Part shown: in pieces, positions 6,796-16,385 of the stretch
Numbering within the stretch: the first letter of the stretch is position 1
Layout: each line of letters starts with the position of its first letter
Origin: Candidatus Brocadia pituitae
GTDB lineage: Bacteria; Planctomycetota; Brocadiia; Brocadiales; Brocadiaceae
DNA: 64,000 bases
Assembly: GCA_017347445.1 (NCBI GenBank)
Contig: AP021856.1
Coordinates: 3,418,613-3,482,612, forward strand
Direction of reading: 5' to 3'
The notes under the pieces: generated by a model
The model's input: only the letters and a program-made list of their open reading frames with translations
What the model was told of the DNA's origin: nothing
Database searches by the model: none
Made by a program: the position numbers and the translations under genes

Positions 6796-8499
6796 TTATA
6801 GTTGGATTCGTTTAAGCTCTTTTATGCTTTTATCAGCTTTTTCAACAAGGTTGCGAAAATGCTTTCCGAGGTCTCCATGCTTTGCAATCAGATCTTTTCT
6901 GATTTTATCTGCTTCATCTCCAGAACTATGTCCGGCAAACTTTGTTCTCAATGAATGAATTTCTTCCAAGGGGAATATGATTTCGTTGATTTCATGACTA
7001 TCAATTCCTTTTGTCTCAAGAATCTTTTTTATTAATTTTATAGTGCCCGCTTTATCATCGTAACAATTCAATGATGTTGCTATATTCCTTAAATACGGTT
7101 TCTTAAGCCCTTCAACCACAAGCTTATCCAATGTGTGAATTTCGTCTGACCATTCTTTCACTGAATCGGTAACTGGATAATTGAGTTGTTGATATAGTTT
7201 TTCATTGGCACACGACCAAAGCGCAGCCTTTGTTTGCTCTAATTCTTTTAAAGCTTTCTTTAATGCAGATAAAGGCTCATACGATAAATCCCACTTCCCC
7301 ATGAAATCTGTTGTGAAAGCTCTCTTGGATATTTTAGCTTTTGGTTCCTCGCTATAAGACTTCCAATGAAGTTGTTCTGAATGCGGAAGATGTCCCAAGT
7401 AAATCAAATAGGTATGGACTTGGCCAGCTTCGTTAATATCATATGTTTTTAAACTCCAACTCCCCCTACAACGTATACTTCGTTGTTCAAGAGTATATTT
7501 TTCTGGATTCTGTTTATATTTTAAAAGGACATCTGGTTTAAAAAATGCAGGAGATGTCCCAAAAGGTTTATCTGATTCAACAAAATAATTGCCCAGTTTT
7601 TGGGGGTCACAGGAACATAACGCAACTTTCTTATGCTTCCAATCATAAGCAATAAACTTTTCATACTTTTGAGGATTTGAACGTCCATCGGTTAAAATCT
7701 TTATCATTTTTTTGCGTGGCTGATGATTTCGTATGATTTGAAATCCTCTCAGCCAGCCCGCAGTAGGCAGATCTTCTTTGTCAAACGCAATACCTTGGCG
7801 CGCGTATATTTTATTTTTTTTATCAGAAAAATTAGATTTATTCCTACTTTTTTCGCTAAATCTTATCCAATCATTGCAAAGCGTTCTGTCAAAAAGTCGT
7901 AACAATACCGAGTTAGATAGAAATAAATGATGATCCAGCACATCTTGTTTAATGGTAACTAAAATATTGTCAGGTGTATGGTGAATTTTAATAATTTCTT
8001 CAATATCTCCATCTTTGTTTAAGCGACAATAGGCATTCTTTTCTTCTACAAAGTGCAAATCATTAAGGTGAGTCAGTAATTGAAGAACCTCTATATAACT
8101 TTTTTGCCCTATTCTGCCTTCAAAACTCCTTAAAAAAGTTATAGGGGTTGCATTCTTTAATAATTTTGATCCCGAAAAATCAAAAGGAGCCGAAAGAGAA
8201 ATATTTTTTGCCCCCTCTTTTTTACCATAAGAATAACTATATCCCCATGAACTATCAGGACTGCAGTTCCATTCCATTAAATCATCAATATAATTCCCCC
8301 GTAGACAGTTTTGCGGCAGGAATACAGAATAAATATAGGTTCCTTTATAAGAGACATATAAAGGAATATCTCCATGACTCGTATCTAAAAGAAACTGCAA
8401 GAAATCTTTCTGTTCGAGCCATTGCTTATAATCATCTGTACCATGCCTGGGAATTCCAGATATACGACGTAATTTATCAAGTATTTTATTTATATTCAT
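6796..8499 (-). CDS. Unknown 567-residue protein of the defence island
   Basis: I do not recognise this protein. It has no signal peptide or membrane segments, is rich in Lys, Asp and aromatic residues, and is probably cytoplasmic. It starts 31 bases after the methyltransferase stop on the same strand, so it is likely the last gene of that operon. The C-terminal 120 residues are helical and contain SLRTKFAGHSSGDEADKIRK near residue 520. The R-X5-H spacing (R...H) resembles HEPN ribonuclease motifs, but the similarity is weak. It could be an effector or accessory subunit of the helicase/methyltransferase system; that is inference from position. Confidence 0.8.
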   Translation of the reverse strand: MNINKILDKLRRISGIPRHGTDDYKQWLEQKDFLQFLLDTSHGDIPLYVSYKGTYIYSVFLPQNCLRGNYIDDLMEWNCSPDSSWGYSYSYGKKEGAKNISLSAPFDFSGSKLLKNATPITFLRSFEGRIGQKSYIEVLQLLTHLNDLHFVEEKNAYCRLNKDGDIEEIIKIHHTPDNILVTIKQDVLDHHLFLSNSVLLRLFDRTLCNDWIRFSEKSRNKSNFSDKKNKIYARQGIAFDKEDLPTAGWLRGFQIIRNHQPRKKMIKILTDGRSNPQKYEKFIAYDWKHKKVALCSCDPQKLGNYFVESDKPFGTSPAFFKPDVLLKYKQNPEKYTLEQRSIRCRGSWSLKTYDINEAGQVHTYLIYLGHLPHSEQLHWKSYSEEPKAKISKRAFTTDFMGKWDLSYEPLSALKKALKELEQTKAALWSCANEKLYQQLNYPVTDSVKEWSDEIHTLDKLVVEGLKKPYLRNIATSLNCYDDKAGTIKLIKKILETKGIDSHEINEIIFPLEEIHSLRTKFAGHSSGDEADKIRKDLIAKHGDLGKHFRNLVEKADKSIKELKRIQL

Positions 8500-8530
8500 G
8501 TCTTTAGAAAATTCAATAGTTCTTTTTTGT

Positions 8531-11500
8531 TCATCCTCTCTCCTCTACTATCCCAATCTCATCCGCCGTGAGACCGTAAAGTTGATAGACGAGATGGTCA
8601 ATCCGTCTTTCCAGCGACGATGTGTCGGCATCAGGGTCTTTTTGCTTTGCGGCGAGGATTTGGTCGACAAGGGGAATTATTTTTTGTTGAGAGGCAAACG
8701 AAGGAATTTTAATAGGAACATTCTTTAAAAACATAACCTTGTAAATGAAAAATCCTCCCGCTTTCGGAACGGTAGTCTTTTTGTAGTACCACTCAATCAA
8801 TCTGGAATTTAGAACAGCCAGAAGAAACTTGTAGTCTATGCTTTGCAAGTATTTATAATTTATGATTATTCCACAAACTGTATCTCCATAAAAAACATTT
8901 TCGCCTGCAATCGCAAATCGGTTTCTCTCTGATAACTCCGGTGTTAATATTTTTACCATACTAAAATTATCCAAATCTCTTTGATTCCATAGTTCATACC
9001 ATTTCTTTTTAGATTTGACAAAATATGGTCTACTCTTTATTTTCTCGATATTGTTTTTCAGGTGTTTATGATACTTTGAAGCATTCTTTATTAGCTTTTC
9101 CTCATCAATCGGAACAGTTTTACTGTTTGCAGATTTTATATAGGGGTAAAAAAGCAATTCCTTGCTATCCTGAATATAGTATTTATCTATTTCTTTGCCT
9201 CTAACACAACGGACGAAATATTTCAATTCGAACGAATTTGTAGTTATGATTTCTCTACTAAGCAAATACAAATTATTTAAGCCTGTCACAACCCCTTCCG
9301 ATATTTTTGAGACCTCATGCAGTTTTTTTCCGCCTGACTCGACTTTTACAACCAATGCAGCATCGGTAGAAGCTGAAAATATCCAGGAAGCATCTGTCAG
9401 CTTGCTTTGCTCAATCAGCATACCGCTTTCATTAAAGCTGGTTCTATAAATGAAGGAACAATTATCAGGGCGATTTTTAATAAACGAAAAAATTCCCGTA
9501 TAATTTGTTGCACCTTCAAACACTTGATCATGCTCGAAATCCACCAATTCTTTGATGCAAACGTTTTTTCTAAGAAACTGCCTTAATCGTTCACCGTGGT
9601 CTCTCTTGGTAAACGCAGTGGGGCAGATAAAAACGGAAAAACCTTTAGAGGACATCAAAGCATATGATCTTTCGATAAAAGGAAGATACAAGTCGAACTT
9701 GCCGTCTGCTGATACATAAGTTTGTTGCAATTTTTGTTTGAATTGCTTATTAATGCCATGGAATCCTACATACGGCGGATTTGCAATCACCACATCAAAC
9801 CCGCCTTTATGATGAAACACCTCGGAGAAATAAATCTTAAAATCAAATTCTTTATGACCGTTGGTAATCTGGCTTATCAGTTCATCAATCTGCTTTTTAT
9901 AGTCCTGCTTTTTGGTGGGGTTGGTTTCATTGAAGTAGAGTGGTTTGATTTTTTCCAGTTTAGAGAAAAGATGATTGTTAAACAGGTTTTTTTCCACTCC
10001 CAAAAGTGAGTTTCCGCAGACAATCTTGTAATCCAGATTCGGCAGGGGTTTGATGTTTTTTATGTCGTCCTCATCCACCACAAGCGATAGCCACAGCCGG
10101 AGTTTTGCAATCTCCACGGCGCCGGGGTCAATGTCCACACCGTAAAGGGATTTTTCAATGCAGTGGCGTTTGAAGTCGTAGATTGTTCTCGGTGTGCCTG
10201 ACTTTAACCCTGACAGGGTTTGAAACCCTGTCAGGGTTTTTCTGCCTGCCTGTGCGTCTCCATACGCAGACAGGGAAGCTTGCGTTTCACCAGGCATATG
10301 GTCATTGCGAGCGCCAGCGAAGCAATCCCCGGTTTGAGATTGCTTTGTCGCGTTCGCTCCTCGCAATGACAAAAAGGGCGTTAGCACATTTCTTGCCTTT
10401 ACAATTTCGCCCATCATGCCCACGGGAAATGCGCCTGAGCCAACTGCCGGGTCGCAGACGGTGATGTCCGCCAATTTTTGGTCAATCAGGCTTGCGTTTT
10501 TTCGGATGCCTTCGGGTAGTTTTAATTTGTAATAAGAAGATTTCTGTTCGCCCTCTAAGATTTTTTGTTCTTTGATCAATGCTATTTCTTCATTTTCGCT
10601 AACCTGCTCGCCGAGGTGTATCAGGGTCTCGATGTCTTTAACCCTGACAGGGTTTGGAACCCTGTCAGGGTTGGGAGTGATCAATTCTGTGTGCAGGTAA
10701 TTTATCAGGCTCTGCTGGCACATATAGTGGACAATCTCACGGGGTGTGTAGTAAACGCCATATTGCTTGTTGAATTTGCTTTCTTCTCCTTTTTTCCCGC
10801 TCTTTAACGCCTTTTTATATTCTTCGAAGTTATCAGGGCGGATGGCATTGAACTTTTCATACGCCTTGCCCAGCAGTTCAGGGTCAATGGCAACCTCCTT
10901 TTCCAGAGGTTCGTCTTCTCTGACGGTAAAGTTGTAGCGGTCAAAAATATCCAGAATACCATCACCCTCATCGCCTTCTTTGGTCTTATTTTTATTAGAG
11001 AACAGGCTATCCGGCAGACAAATATCGGTATGCACCCAGTTGTACCCGCCATTGCTGCCAATGGGATCAAAGAGACCACCGTTTAAGAAGGGGATTTTGC
11101 AGTTAAACCGGCTGTAATAGTCATCAGCATGGCTGCGGTCTATACGCAGGGCTTCGTAAAAGAGCGGTTCTAAAATGTCATTGAAGAAATTGTTGTAATT
11201 GCCGTGTTTTTTCCCAAAAAGTTCACGCAAAAAGTGTTTGGAGCCTGTGCCCCATTCGGCATCACGTCCCACACCGAACCAGCCTTTTTTCTGCAAAAAA
11301 TAGAGAAAGACGATTTGGCCTAAGAGTTTTTTGGCAAAGTTTACGGTATCGATCCCCTTCGATTTAAATTCATTCTGCAGGCTGGAAGCCTGCGCTACTA
11401 GCTTGTCCAGTTCTTCTTTTGTGCGGATAAAAAGCTCACGGTACTTGATGAAAAATTCCCTGGTAACGGTTTCAATATCAAATGCCTGTTCCAGTTCGGC

Positions 11501-12048
11501 AAGGGTTGGGCTGTGTTCATCGTTTGCGAGTATGTACACCAGTCTGCTCTGGGCGGTATGGCTGTTTTCGTTTGCGCCGACCAGGAATGACCAGCGCCGC
11601 GCAGGTGTGAACTCTTCTTTTACCTTTGTTTTGCCGGTTTGGGTCTGTTCGAACTTATAGTCCATCTTCACCAGGGAAAAACGCCAGTCCATCGCATCTG
11701 GGGATACGAAGGCTACCAGCGCAGCATCCTTCATTTCACCGCCACGGCTGCCATTCAGATACCATGCGACAAAGTTGCGCTGCATTGTGCGGGCGCGTTC
11801 GAGGGAGGTCTCTTTCTGGAGTTTAATGACAAGAATGTCAATTCTGTTTTCACCATCGTTGAATTTGCCTATTCTTTCAAGTGTGCTGATATATTGTCTG
11901 TAAGCTTCAGGAATGAATTGCCCCTGATAAGTAAAGGAGGCTTCTTCAGTACGGGTTAAGAGGTTTTTGATAAAACCAGTAAACCTGCCCTTATCAAAAG
12001 GTTTTCGAAGGTTTCCTGAATAAGATGTTTTGCCTGTTGTTTATCCAT
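8531..12048 (-). CDS. Eco57I-like N6-adenine DNA methyltransferase with target-recognition domain (frameshift near N-terminus)
   Basis: The long frame runs 11785-8531 (1084 codons), but protein similarity continues upstream. From an ATG at 12048 the sequence reads MDKQQAKHLIQETFENL, and after a one-base shift in the run at 11996-11999 it continues KGRFTGFIKNLLTRTEEASF into the long frame. The run has four T (coding strand) where five restore the frame, so miscalling is possible. SAM motif I is DPAVGSGAFPVG and the catalytic motif is NPPYVGFHG. The C-terminal third is a target-recognition region, ending LVYQLYGLTADEIGIVEERG. About 60 residues after motif I (SLRGANATKQ to LKSG) are encoded by inserted palindromic repeats. 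It likely works with the PLD-helicase upstream. Confidence 0.88.
10206..10238. repeat. Palindromic repeat family P1, copy A (inside methyltransferase gene)
   Basis: A 33-base near-perfect palindrome: AACCCTGACAGGGTTT, a central G, then AAACCCTGTCAGGGTT. In the methyltransferase frame it encodes TLTGFQTLSG. It does not interrupt the frame. Other copies are at 10640, 12059, 12679 (half) and 13233. Confidence 0.95.
10244..10274. repeat. Palindromic repeat, CCTGCCTGTGCGT...ACGCAGACAGG (inside methyltransferase gene)
   Basis: An imperfect hairpin directly next to P1 copy A, encoding part of ASLSAYGDAQAGR in the methyltransferase frame. It resembles the repeat at 5653-5687. The protein region has no counterpart in the flanking conserved MTase sequence. 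Confidence 0.65.
10301..10370. repeat. Palindromic repeat, GTCATTGCGAG...CTCGCAATGAC (inside methyltransferase gene)
   Basis: A 70-base fold-back element with 11-base perfect ends and further internal pairing (AGCAATC / GATTGCT). In frame it encodes SLRGANATKQSQTGDCFAGA. It is the third repeat family stacked at this one site of the gene, beside 10206 and 10244. Confidence 0.85.
10640..10672. repeat. Palindromic repeat family P1, copy B (inside methyltransferase gene)
   Basis: The same 33-base palindrome as copy A with one substitution in the loop. Here it is read in another frame of the minus strand and encodes NPDRVPNPVRV. This shows that the element is tolerated in two reading frames. Confidence 0.95.
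11377..11393. repeat. Short palindrome GCAGGCTGGAAGCCTGC inside methyltransferase gene
   Basis: 7-base perfect arms around GGA, followed by GCTACTAG. It is read as AQASSLQ between helical segments of the MTase N-terminal region. The low-complexity peptide and hairpin make a fourth inserted repeat likely, though there is only one copy in the window. Confidence 0.45.
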
Positions 12049-12058
12049 AGCATTTTTT

Positions 12059-12091
12059 AACCCTGACAGGGTTTGAAACCCTGTCAGGGTT
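12059..12091. repeat. Palindromic repeat family P1, copy C (downstream flank of RAYT gene)
   Basis: A perfect 33-base copy, extended to 37 bases by TTAA...TTAA ends (12057-12093). It lies between the stop of the RAYT transposase gene (12094) and the start of the methyltransferase gene (12048). Confidence 0.95.
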
Positions 12092-12093
12092 AA

Positions 12094-12657
12094 TTATTCC
12101 AATATTATATCATTTGAAATGTCATCGCAACCAGTGTCATGATATGCCACAAAACTATCACGTCCTCCAAACCACGAAAGCACTTCTTTACGCTCTATTT
12201 TCGTTGGGGCGCTCGACAGCACTGCCCTGTAAGATGAGTATGGGTACTTCGCAATGTCGTTCATAATACCATGATGCCTGGGATTATTGTGTATATATAA
12301 AGTCACCTGAATCCGTTGTTTTTCGGAAACAATCACCTTACGGCGAAAGGGGCGCTCGAAGAGACCGCCCGTCCTACTCAGTTGTTTGTTAAGTCCCTGT
12401 GTATAGCTATTAAACATGTCTGAAAAATACAGATACGGCTTTCTCTTTGTATCATCACGAATAGAAACCAATAAGTGAAAGTGGTTCTTCATAAGGCAAT
12501 ACGCATAAACTTTTGCGGTGTGGAAAACATATTTGGCGAGCAAGTCCAGAAAGTATTGGTAGTTTGCCTCAGTGTGGTAAATGGTTTCGCCATTGATACC
12601 CCGATTATAAATATGATACCATTTTCCTGGTAACAATGGTGTGATAGTTGTGCTCAT
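12094..12657 (-). CDS. REP-associated tyrosine transposase (RAYT / IS200-like, Y1-type HUH)
   Basis: 187 residues. The HUH pair is HFH in YCLMKNHFHLLV (about residues 53-64). The RAYT/TnpA signature YIHNNPRHHG lies near residue 126, and GLFERPFRRKVIV precedes it. RAYTs are single-copy relatives of IS200/IS605 transposases thought to mobilise short REP palindromes. The gene sits between the helicase and the methyltransferase in the same direction. It has P1 palindrome C just after its stop and half-copy D 22 bases before its start, so it is the natural candidate for moving the P1 repeats. The C-terminus (GRDSFVAYHDTGCDDISNDI) is short, with no DnaA-like extension. Confidence 0.9.
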   Translation of the reverse strand: MSTTITPLLPGKWYHIYNRGINGETIYHTEANYQYFLDLLAKYVFHTAKVYAYCLMKNHFHLLVSIRDDTKRKPYLYFSDMFNSYTQGLNKQLSRTGGLFERPFRRKVIVSEKQRIQVTLYIHNNPRHHGIMNDIAKYPYSSYRAVLSSAPTKIERKEVLSWFGGRDSFVAYHDTGCDDISNDIILE

Positions 12658-12678
12658 TGTATTCCTCCAAGACGAAGT

Positions 12679-12695
12679 AACCCTGTCAGGGTTTT
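12679..12695. repeat. Palindromic repeat family P1, half copy D (upstream flank of RAYT gene)
   Basis: AACCCTGTCAGGGTTTT, one arm of P1. It supplies the TGA stop codon (12686-12688) and the last two residues of the helicase gene. The natural helicase end may therefore have been replaced when the element arrived. Confidence 0.8.
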
Positions 12696-15600
12696 GCCGT
12701 TAAATATAATGAGAGTATCACTTCCCGTTTGCCAAATACCGCCGGGTTCTGTTCTGCATAGTGTTCTTCAAGCAGTTTTGCCGGGATGTGGGCTTGAAGC
12801 ACCGCCAATACCTTGAGCGGGTTAATGATTTCATTCTTAAGCGCATTGAGCGCTTTTAGTGCATGGGTTGCCGTCTGTTTGGGCAGTCCGCCCTCCTCAA
12901 GCTGAGTAAGGACTTTTTTCAGGTATCGTTCCTGGTCTTCTGTCAGTTTTTGGGTGTTCTTCAGGGTTACCTTTAATATTCTCAGGATATTTGCAGCGCT
13001 GTCACGTCCGCTCCTTTGCCCGTGATGCGGCATTTCTTCTGTTGTCGCTAAGATAAATGCATCTTTGTTTTTACCCAGTAGCTCGTAAAATTGTTCGGGG
13101 AGTTTCTCCTTCGTTTCATAAGGATTACTCTCCAGTAGTTTTGCCGCAGCCAGAAAATCCAATTCTTCAGCCTCACTATTGTATTCTGCTTTAAAAAATT
13201 TCTGCAATTTCCCCCGTCTAAAATAGGTAATTAACCCTGACAGGGTTCTCAACCCTGTCAGGGTTTTGGTGGTGCGCGCCTTTTTGGGGAGGTGTTTTAT
13301 CCTTTCAAAAAGGTTGGGGTCTTTATCGCGAATCCATTTTATAACCTGGAGGTATTTCAATTCACTCTCCCCAGATTCTTCCTCGCCTTCCAGTGTTTGT
13401 TTGGAAATCAGCCGATTAAAGAGTTCATGTGAACCGATGGGTTCACCTTCAGTCAAAAGTTCTGCGTCTCCGCCGAGCAGGGTTAAAAAGGCATTGATTT
13501 TCGCCTCCGCCGCCTCTTTCAGTTTTATCTGATCATTTGATTGTCTGGTCGGGAAAAAATTAAAGGTATGAATCGTGTCAAATGCTGTGTCTACACGGTT
13601 GACACGTCCTACCCGCTGCATCATGCGGGTGGGATTCCAGGGGATATCGTAATTTATCACCGTATTTGAGCGGTGCAGGTTAACGCCTTCAGCCAGCACT
13701 TCCGTAGAGATCAGTATCCGGTAATCTTCTTTAGGATGGCGCGCCCTGGCGTCAAAATTTTCAATGACCTTGTCACGCGTTGTCTCGCCTGAATCACCAG
13801 TAAAACACAGCACCTTATCCCTATCTTGTTCATTTATGTTTTTGAACAGATAGTTTGCGGTTTCCTTTGATTCTGTAAAGATAATCAGATGATTCTCTTT
13901 TAAAACCGGATTTTTGGATAATTCCCCCAAAAATTTTAAAAGCTTCGGGTCGCGGTCAATGTGATGCCATAGTTTTTTAATCTCAAGGAGGATGTCATGA
14001 TCGTGCTGTAAATCATCTCTTAAGCCTTCTCTGAATTCAGTGCTTGCATATCTTTCAGCCTTGCCTTCGTCTATCAATTGCTGGACGGCTTCATCGTCAT
14101 CGCTCTCCAGCAATTCAAATATTTTATTCGTGTGCTTTTTACTCACATAAACATTCCCGTTATCAAGCTCTTTTATAAACATCTCGTATGAGCGCAGAAA
14201 TCTATCAACCGAATTTTTAAATGCAAAGAAACTGCTTTCGAGACGCTTCACCAGCAGGATTTTCATAAACTTACCCATGTTTCTCTGTGACTGCTGTTCA
14301 AGCTGGTCAACTTCACCTTCATAATAAAGCATGGGCATATAACGGGCGTATTTGAATTCCTTTGCTATCAATTCTATGGTTTTGTTGAATACTTCATTTT
14401 CCCTATCATTGAGTTCATAAAAGAGAGGGACTGGTTTTTCAACATTGGGGAATTTGAGGTTTTGGCTCTTTATATCATTGGAAAAGTACCTTTCGATCTC
14501 TGTTCGGGTACGGCGAACCATGAGATATTTAAGGACCTTTTCACGGAGTTCCCGCGCATTTTCTTTTACCGTTTTAATGTATTTGTCAAAATCTTTCTGA
14601 CGGTCCAGTTTTTTCAATTTTTTATCCAGTCCAGTAAAAAAGCCTTCCAGGTCCGGCAGATTTGGAATAGTGCTTTTTCTGGCCTTCTGGAATAGTTTTA
14701 AAAGGCTTAAAATATCTTTTGGCGCATTGTTATAGGGAGTTGCCGTTACAAGAACAATCCTTTTGCCACGGCAGATTTCTGCCAATTTCTCATAAGTGAC
14801 CGTTGTTTCAGTTCTAAAACGGTGCGCCTCATCAATGATAATGTTCTTGTATTTCTCTGTCCCTCTGTCAATAAGGTCGTCCAATTTGCCGAGTGATTCA
14901 AAGTCGGCCGGCACCCTGAAATCAGAAAATACGTTAGTCCAGGAACCAGGATTTGATCTTTCAATCAGTACAGGTGGGGCAATGACAAGGGTTCTGCCGT
15001 CAAGCTGACCTGCCAGCATTGCCGATATGTATGTCTTGCCCAATCCTACAACATCAGAGATAAAGACTCCGCCGTATTCAAGAAGTATTTTTCGTGCGTT
15101 TAAGACTGCCTGCTCCTGATAATCCAGTTTTTTAAACTCCCGGGGAAGGTATTTCAAAAACACTTCATCGGTTTGACTGAGTTCATCCTTGAAATACTCA
15201 TATAAAAATTTTAGATACAATTCATACGGAGTAATAGTATTATTCAGCCATGTTCTTATCTGAATGGTCTCAATGTACTTTTCTCGTACATCAACTGCAT
15301 TCTTCCATAACTCATTGAATTTTTGCAATGCAAACTCATAATCAGCCCTGTTCTTTAACTCGACATTAAACTCAAAGTTATCGATGAGACCTGATTGAGT
15401 GAAATTGCTCGATCCCGTAATGACCCTTCCGACATCCCTGTCACCTGCAACAAAGGTCATAATGTAAAGCTTTGCGTGAATATTTTCGGTTGGGTAAGCC
15501 CTGACTTCTAGTTTTCTGTTTTTCAGCCATTCAATAAACTTAAGGATGCCTCCTTCAACTTCGGGCCTATCCTCCGATTCTTCTACTTCTTCCGTGACAG

Positions 15601-15886
15601 ACTGTTCGAATTGTGCTTTTACCTCGGCGTGGGAATACGGAAGTGTTGATTGGTGATTAGTTTTTGCCTTTTGAATGAGTTCTATTGCCTGTTTGTTTGT
15701 GCTTATTCCAACTAAAATCCTTATTTTTTCGGTATTTTCAAGGGATTTGTAAATGGCATGAAACCCGCTGGTATAGAAATAACCAACGAGCACATCGAAA
15801 AATCGGGTGTCTTGAATAAGTACCCTGAATCTTTCTATAAGATTTCTGTTTTCTTCGTTGGTAATGAAGGTCAGGTCTGAATTCAT
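12686..15886 (-). CDS. PLD-nuclease / SNF2-type SF2 helicase defence protein
   Basis: 1066 residues. The N-terminal phospholipase D-type nuclease region includes IHAKLYIMTFVAGDRDVGRV followed by ITGSSNFTQSGL (about residues 138-172), the HXK...GSSNFT catalytic signature. The SF2 helicase follows: Walker A DVVGLGKTYIS (about 275-285), DEAH in IIIDEAHRF (about 350), VLVTATPYNN, and the C-terminal motif NPTRMMQRVGRVNRVDT. One P1 palindrome (13233-13265) encodes KTLTGLRTLSGL in frame, and half copy D gives the stop. With the methyltransferase and the unknown 567-residue gene it looks like a restriction-type defence operon in which translocase/nuclease and modification are separate polypeptides. 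I see no PglZ, BrxC or DUF1998 gene, so BREX or DISARM is not supported. Confidence 0.92.
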   Translation of the reverse strand: MNSDLTFITNEENRNLIERFRVLIQDTRFFDVLVGYFYTSGFHAIYKSLENTEKIRILVGISTNKQAIELIQKAKTNHQSTLPYSHAEVKAQFEQSVTEEVEESEDRPEVEGGILKFIEWLKNRKLEVRAYPTENIHAKLYIMTFVAGDRDVGRVITGSSNFTQSGLIDNFEFNVELKNRADYEFALQKFNELWKNAVDVREKYIETIQIRTWLNNTITPYELYLKFLYEYFKDELSQTDEVFLKYLPREFKKLDYQEQAVLNARKILLEYGGVFISDVVGLGKTYISAMLAGQLDGRTLVIAPPVLIERSNPGSWTNVFSDFRVPADFESLGKLDDLIDRGTEKYKNIIIDEAHRFRTETTVTYEKLAEICRGKRIVLVTATPYNNAPKDILSLLKLFQKARKSTIPNLPDLEGFFTGLDKKLKKLDRQKDFDKYIKTVKENARELREKVLKYLMVRRTRTEIERYFSNDIKSQNLKFPNVEKPVPLFYELNDRENEVFNKTIELIAKEFKYARYMPMLYYEGEVDQLEQQSQRNMGKFMKILLVKRLESSFFAFKNSVDRFLRSYEMFIKELDNGNVYVSKKHTNKIFELLESDDDEAVQQLIDEGKAERYASTEFREGLRDDLQHDHDILLEIKKLWHHIDRDPKLLKFLGELSKNPVLKENHLIIFTESKETANYLFKNINEQDRDKVLCFTGDSGETTRDKVIENFDARARHPKEDYRILISTEVLAEGVNLHRSNTVINYDIPWNPTRMMQRVGRVNRVDTAFDTIHTFNFFPTRQSNDQIKLKEAAEAKINAFLTLLGGDAELLTEGEPIGSHELFNRLISKQTLEGEEESGESELKYLQVIKWIRDKDPNLFERIKHLPKKARTTKTLTGLRTLSGLITYFRRGKLQKFFKAEYNSEAEELDFLAAAKLLESNPYETKEKLPEQFYELLGKNKDAFILATTEEMPHHGQRSGRDSAANILRILKVTLKNTQKLTEDQERYLKKVLTQLEEGGLPKQTATHALKALNALKNEIINPLKVLAVLQAHIPAKLLEEHYAEQNPAVFGKREVILSLYLTAKP
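13233..13265. repeat. Palindromic repeat family P1, copy E (inside helicase gene)
   Basis: 33 bases with perfect 15-base arms and loop CTC. It is read in the helicase frame as TLTGLRTLSG, between TTK and LITYFRR. It leaves the reading frame open. Confidence 0.95.
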
Positions 15887-15962
15887 TTTTACTTAGATGC
15901 TTTTTAATTTCCACTTCAAAGGTTAATATGTGTCTTGTTTCAAAAAACAAAACTGTTATGAA

Positions 15963-16385
15963 TTAAGGTATATCTTCAACCCATAAAACATATCCTTTGA
16001 ACGGTGTCCTTTTGATAGCATGGTATAGTTTAAGGTCTGCTGTAAACATTTGGCATGCATTTCTTACGGCAAGCGATAAATACAGACTGTCGTAAAATGT
16101 TCTTTTTACACGACAGGCTAGATTAAGGGCATCCTCTGCCAGAATTCTGGTATCCCATATTTGAAAAGGCATGGTTTCAATTGCCCTTGTTATTTTTACT
16201 GCCTTGCCATACGGACATTCAGATTTCATTACCAGTTTCCATAAAATATTGCCTGTTTCAGCAAACAAAAGTTCTGGAACAAGCAATTCAAAAAATGGAT
16301 TTAGCAGGCGATCAGCATCTTCGCTAAAATTTTCAGGCAGATACCATTTAATAGCAACGCTTGCATCTACAACAAATTTATTCAA
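15963..16385 (-). CDS. VapC-like PIN-domain ribonuclease toxin
   Basis: 140 residues. PIN acidic residues are visible in FVVDASVAIKWYLPE (Asp7), in LLFAETGNILWKL (Glu), and near the C-terminus in FYDSLYLSLAVRN and TADLKLYHAI. VapC toxins cut tRNA or rRNA and are held by a VapB/FitA antitoxin. The start ATG overlaps the antitoxin stop by 4 bases (ATGA), which implies translational coupling. Confidence 0.92.
   Translation of the reverse strand: MNKFVVDASVAIKWYLPENFSEDADRLLNPFFELLVPELLFAETGNILWKLVMKSECPYGKAVKITRAIETMPFQIWDTRILAEDALNLACRVKRTFYDSLYLSLAVRNACQMFTADLKLYHAIKRTPFKGYVLWVEDIP

Noticed and set aside
10200-13270. CRISPR-like recurrence of the P1 palindrome
   Set aside because: The copies are irregularly spaced (434 to about 1420 bases), lie inside and between coding genes and are full palindromes; there are no spacers of constant length and no cas genes.
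12686-15886. BREX or DISARM identity for the helicase/methyltransferase operon
   Set aside because: No PglZ, BrxC, BrxL, DUF1998 or separate PLD gene is present; the PLD domain is fused to the helicase and only a methyltransferase and an unknown protein accompany it.
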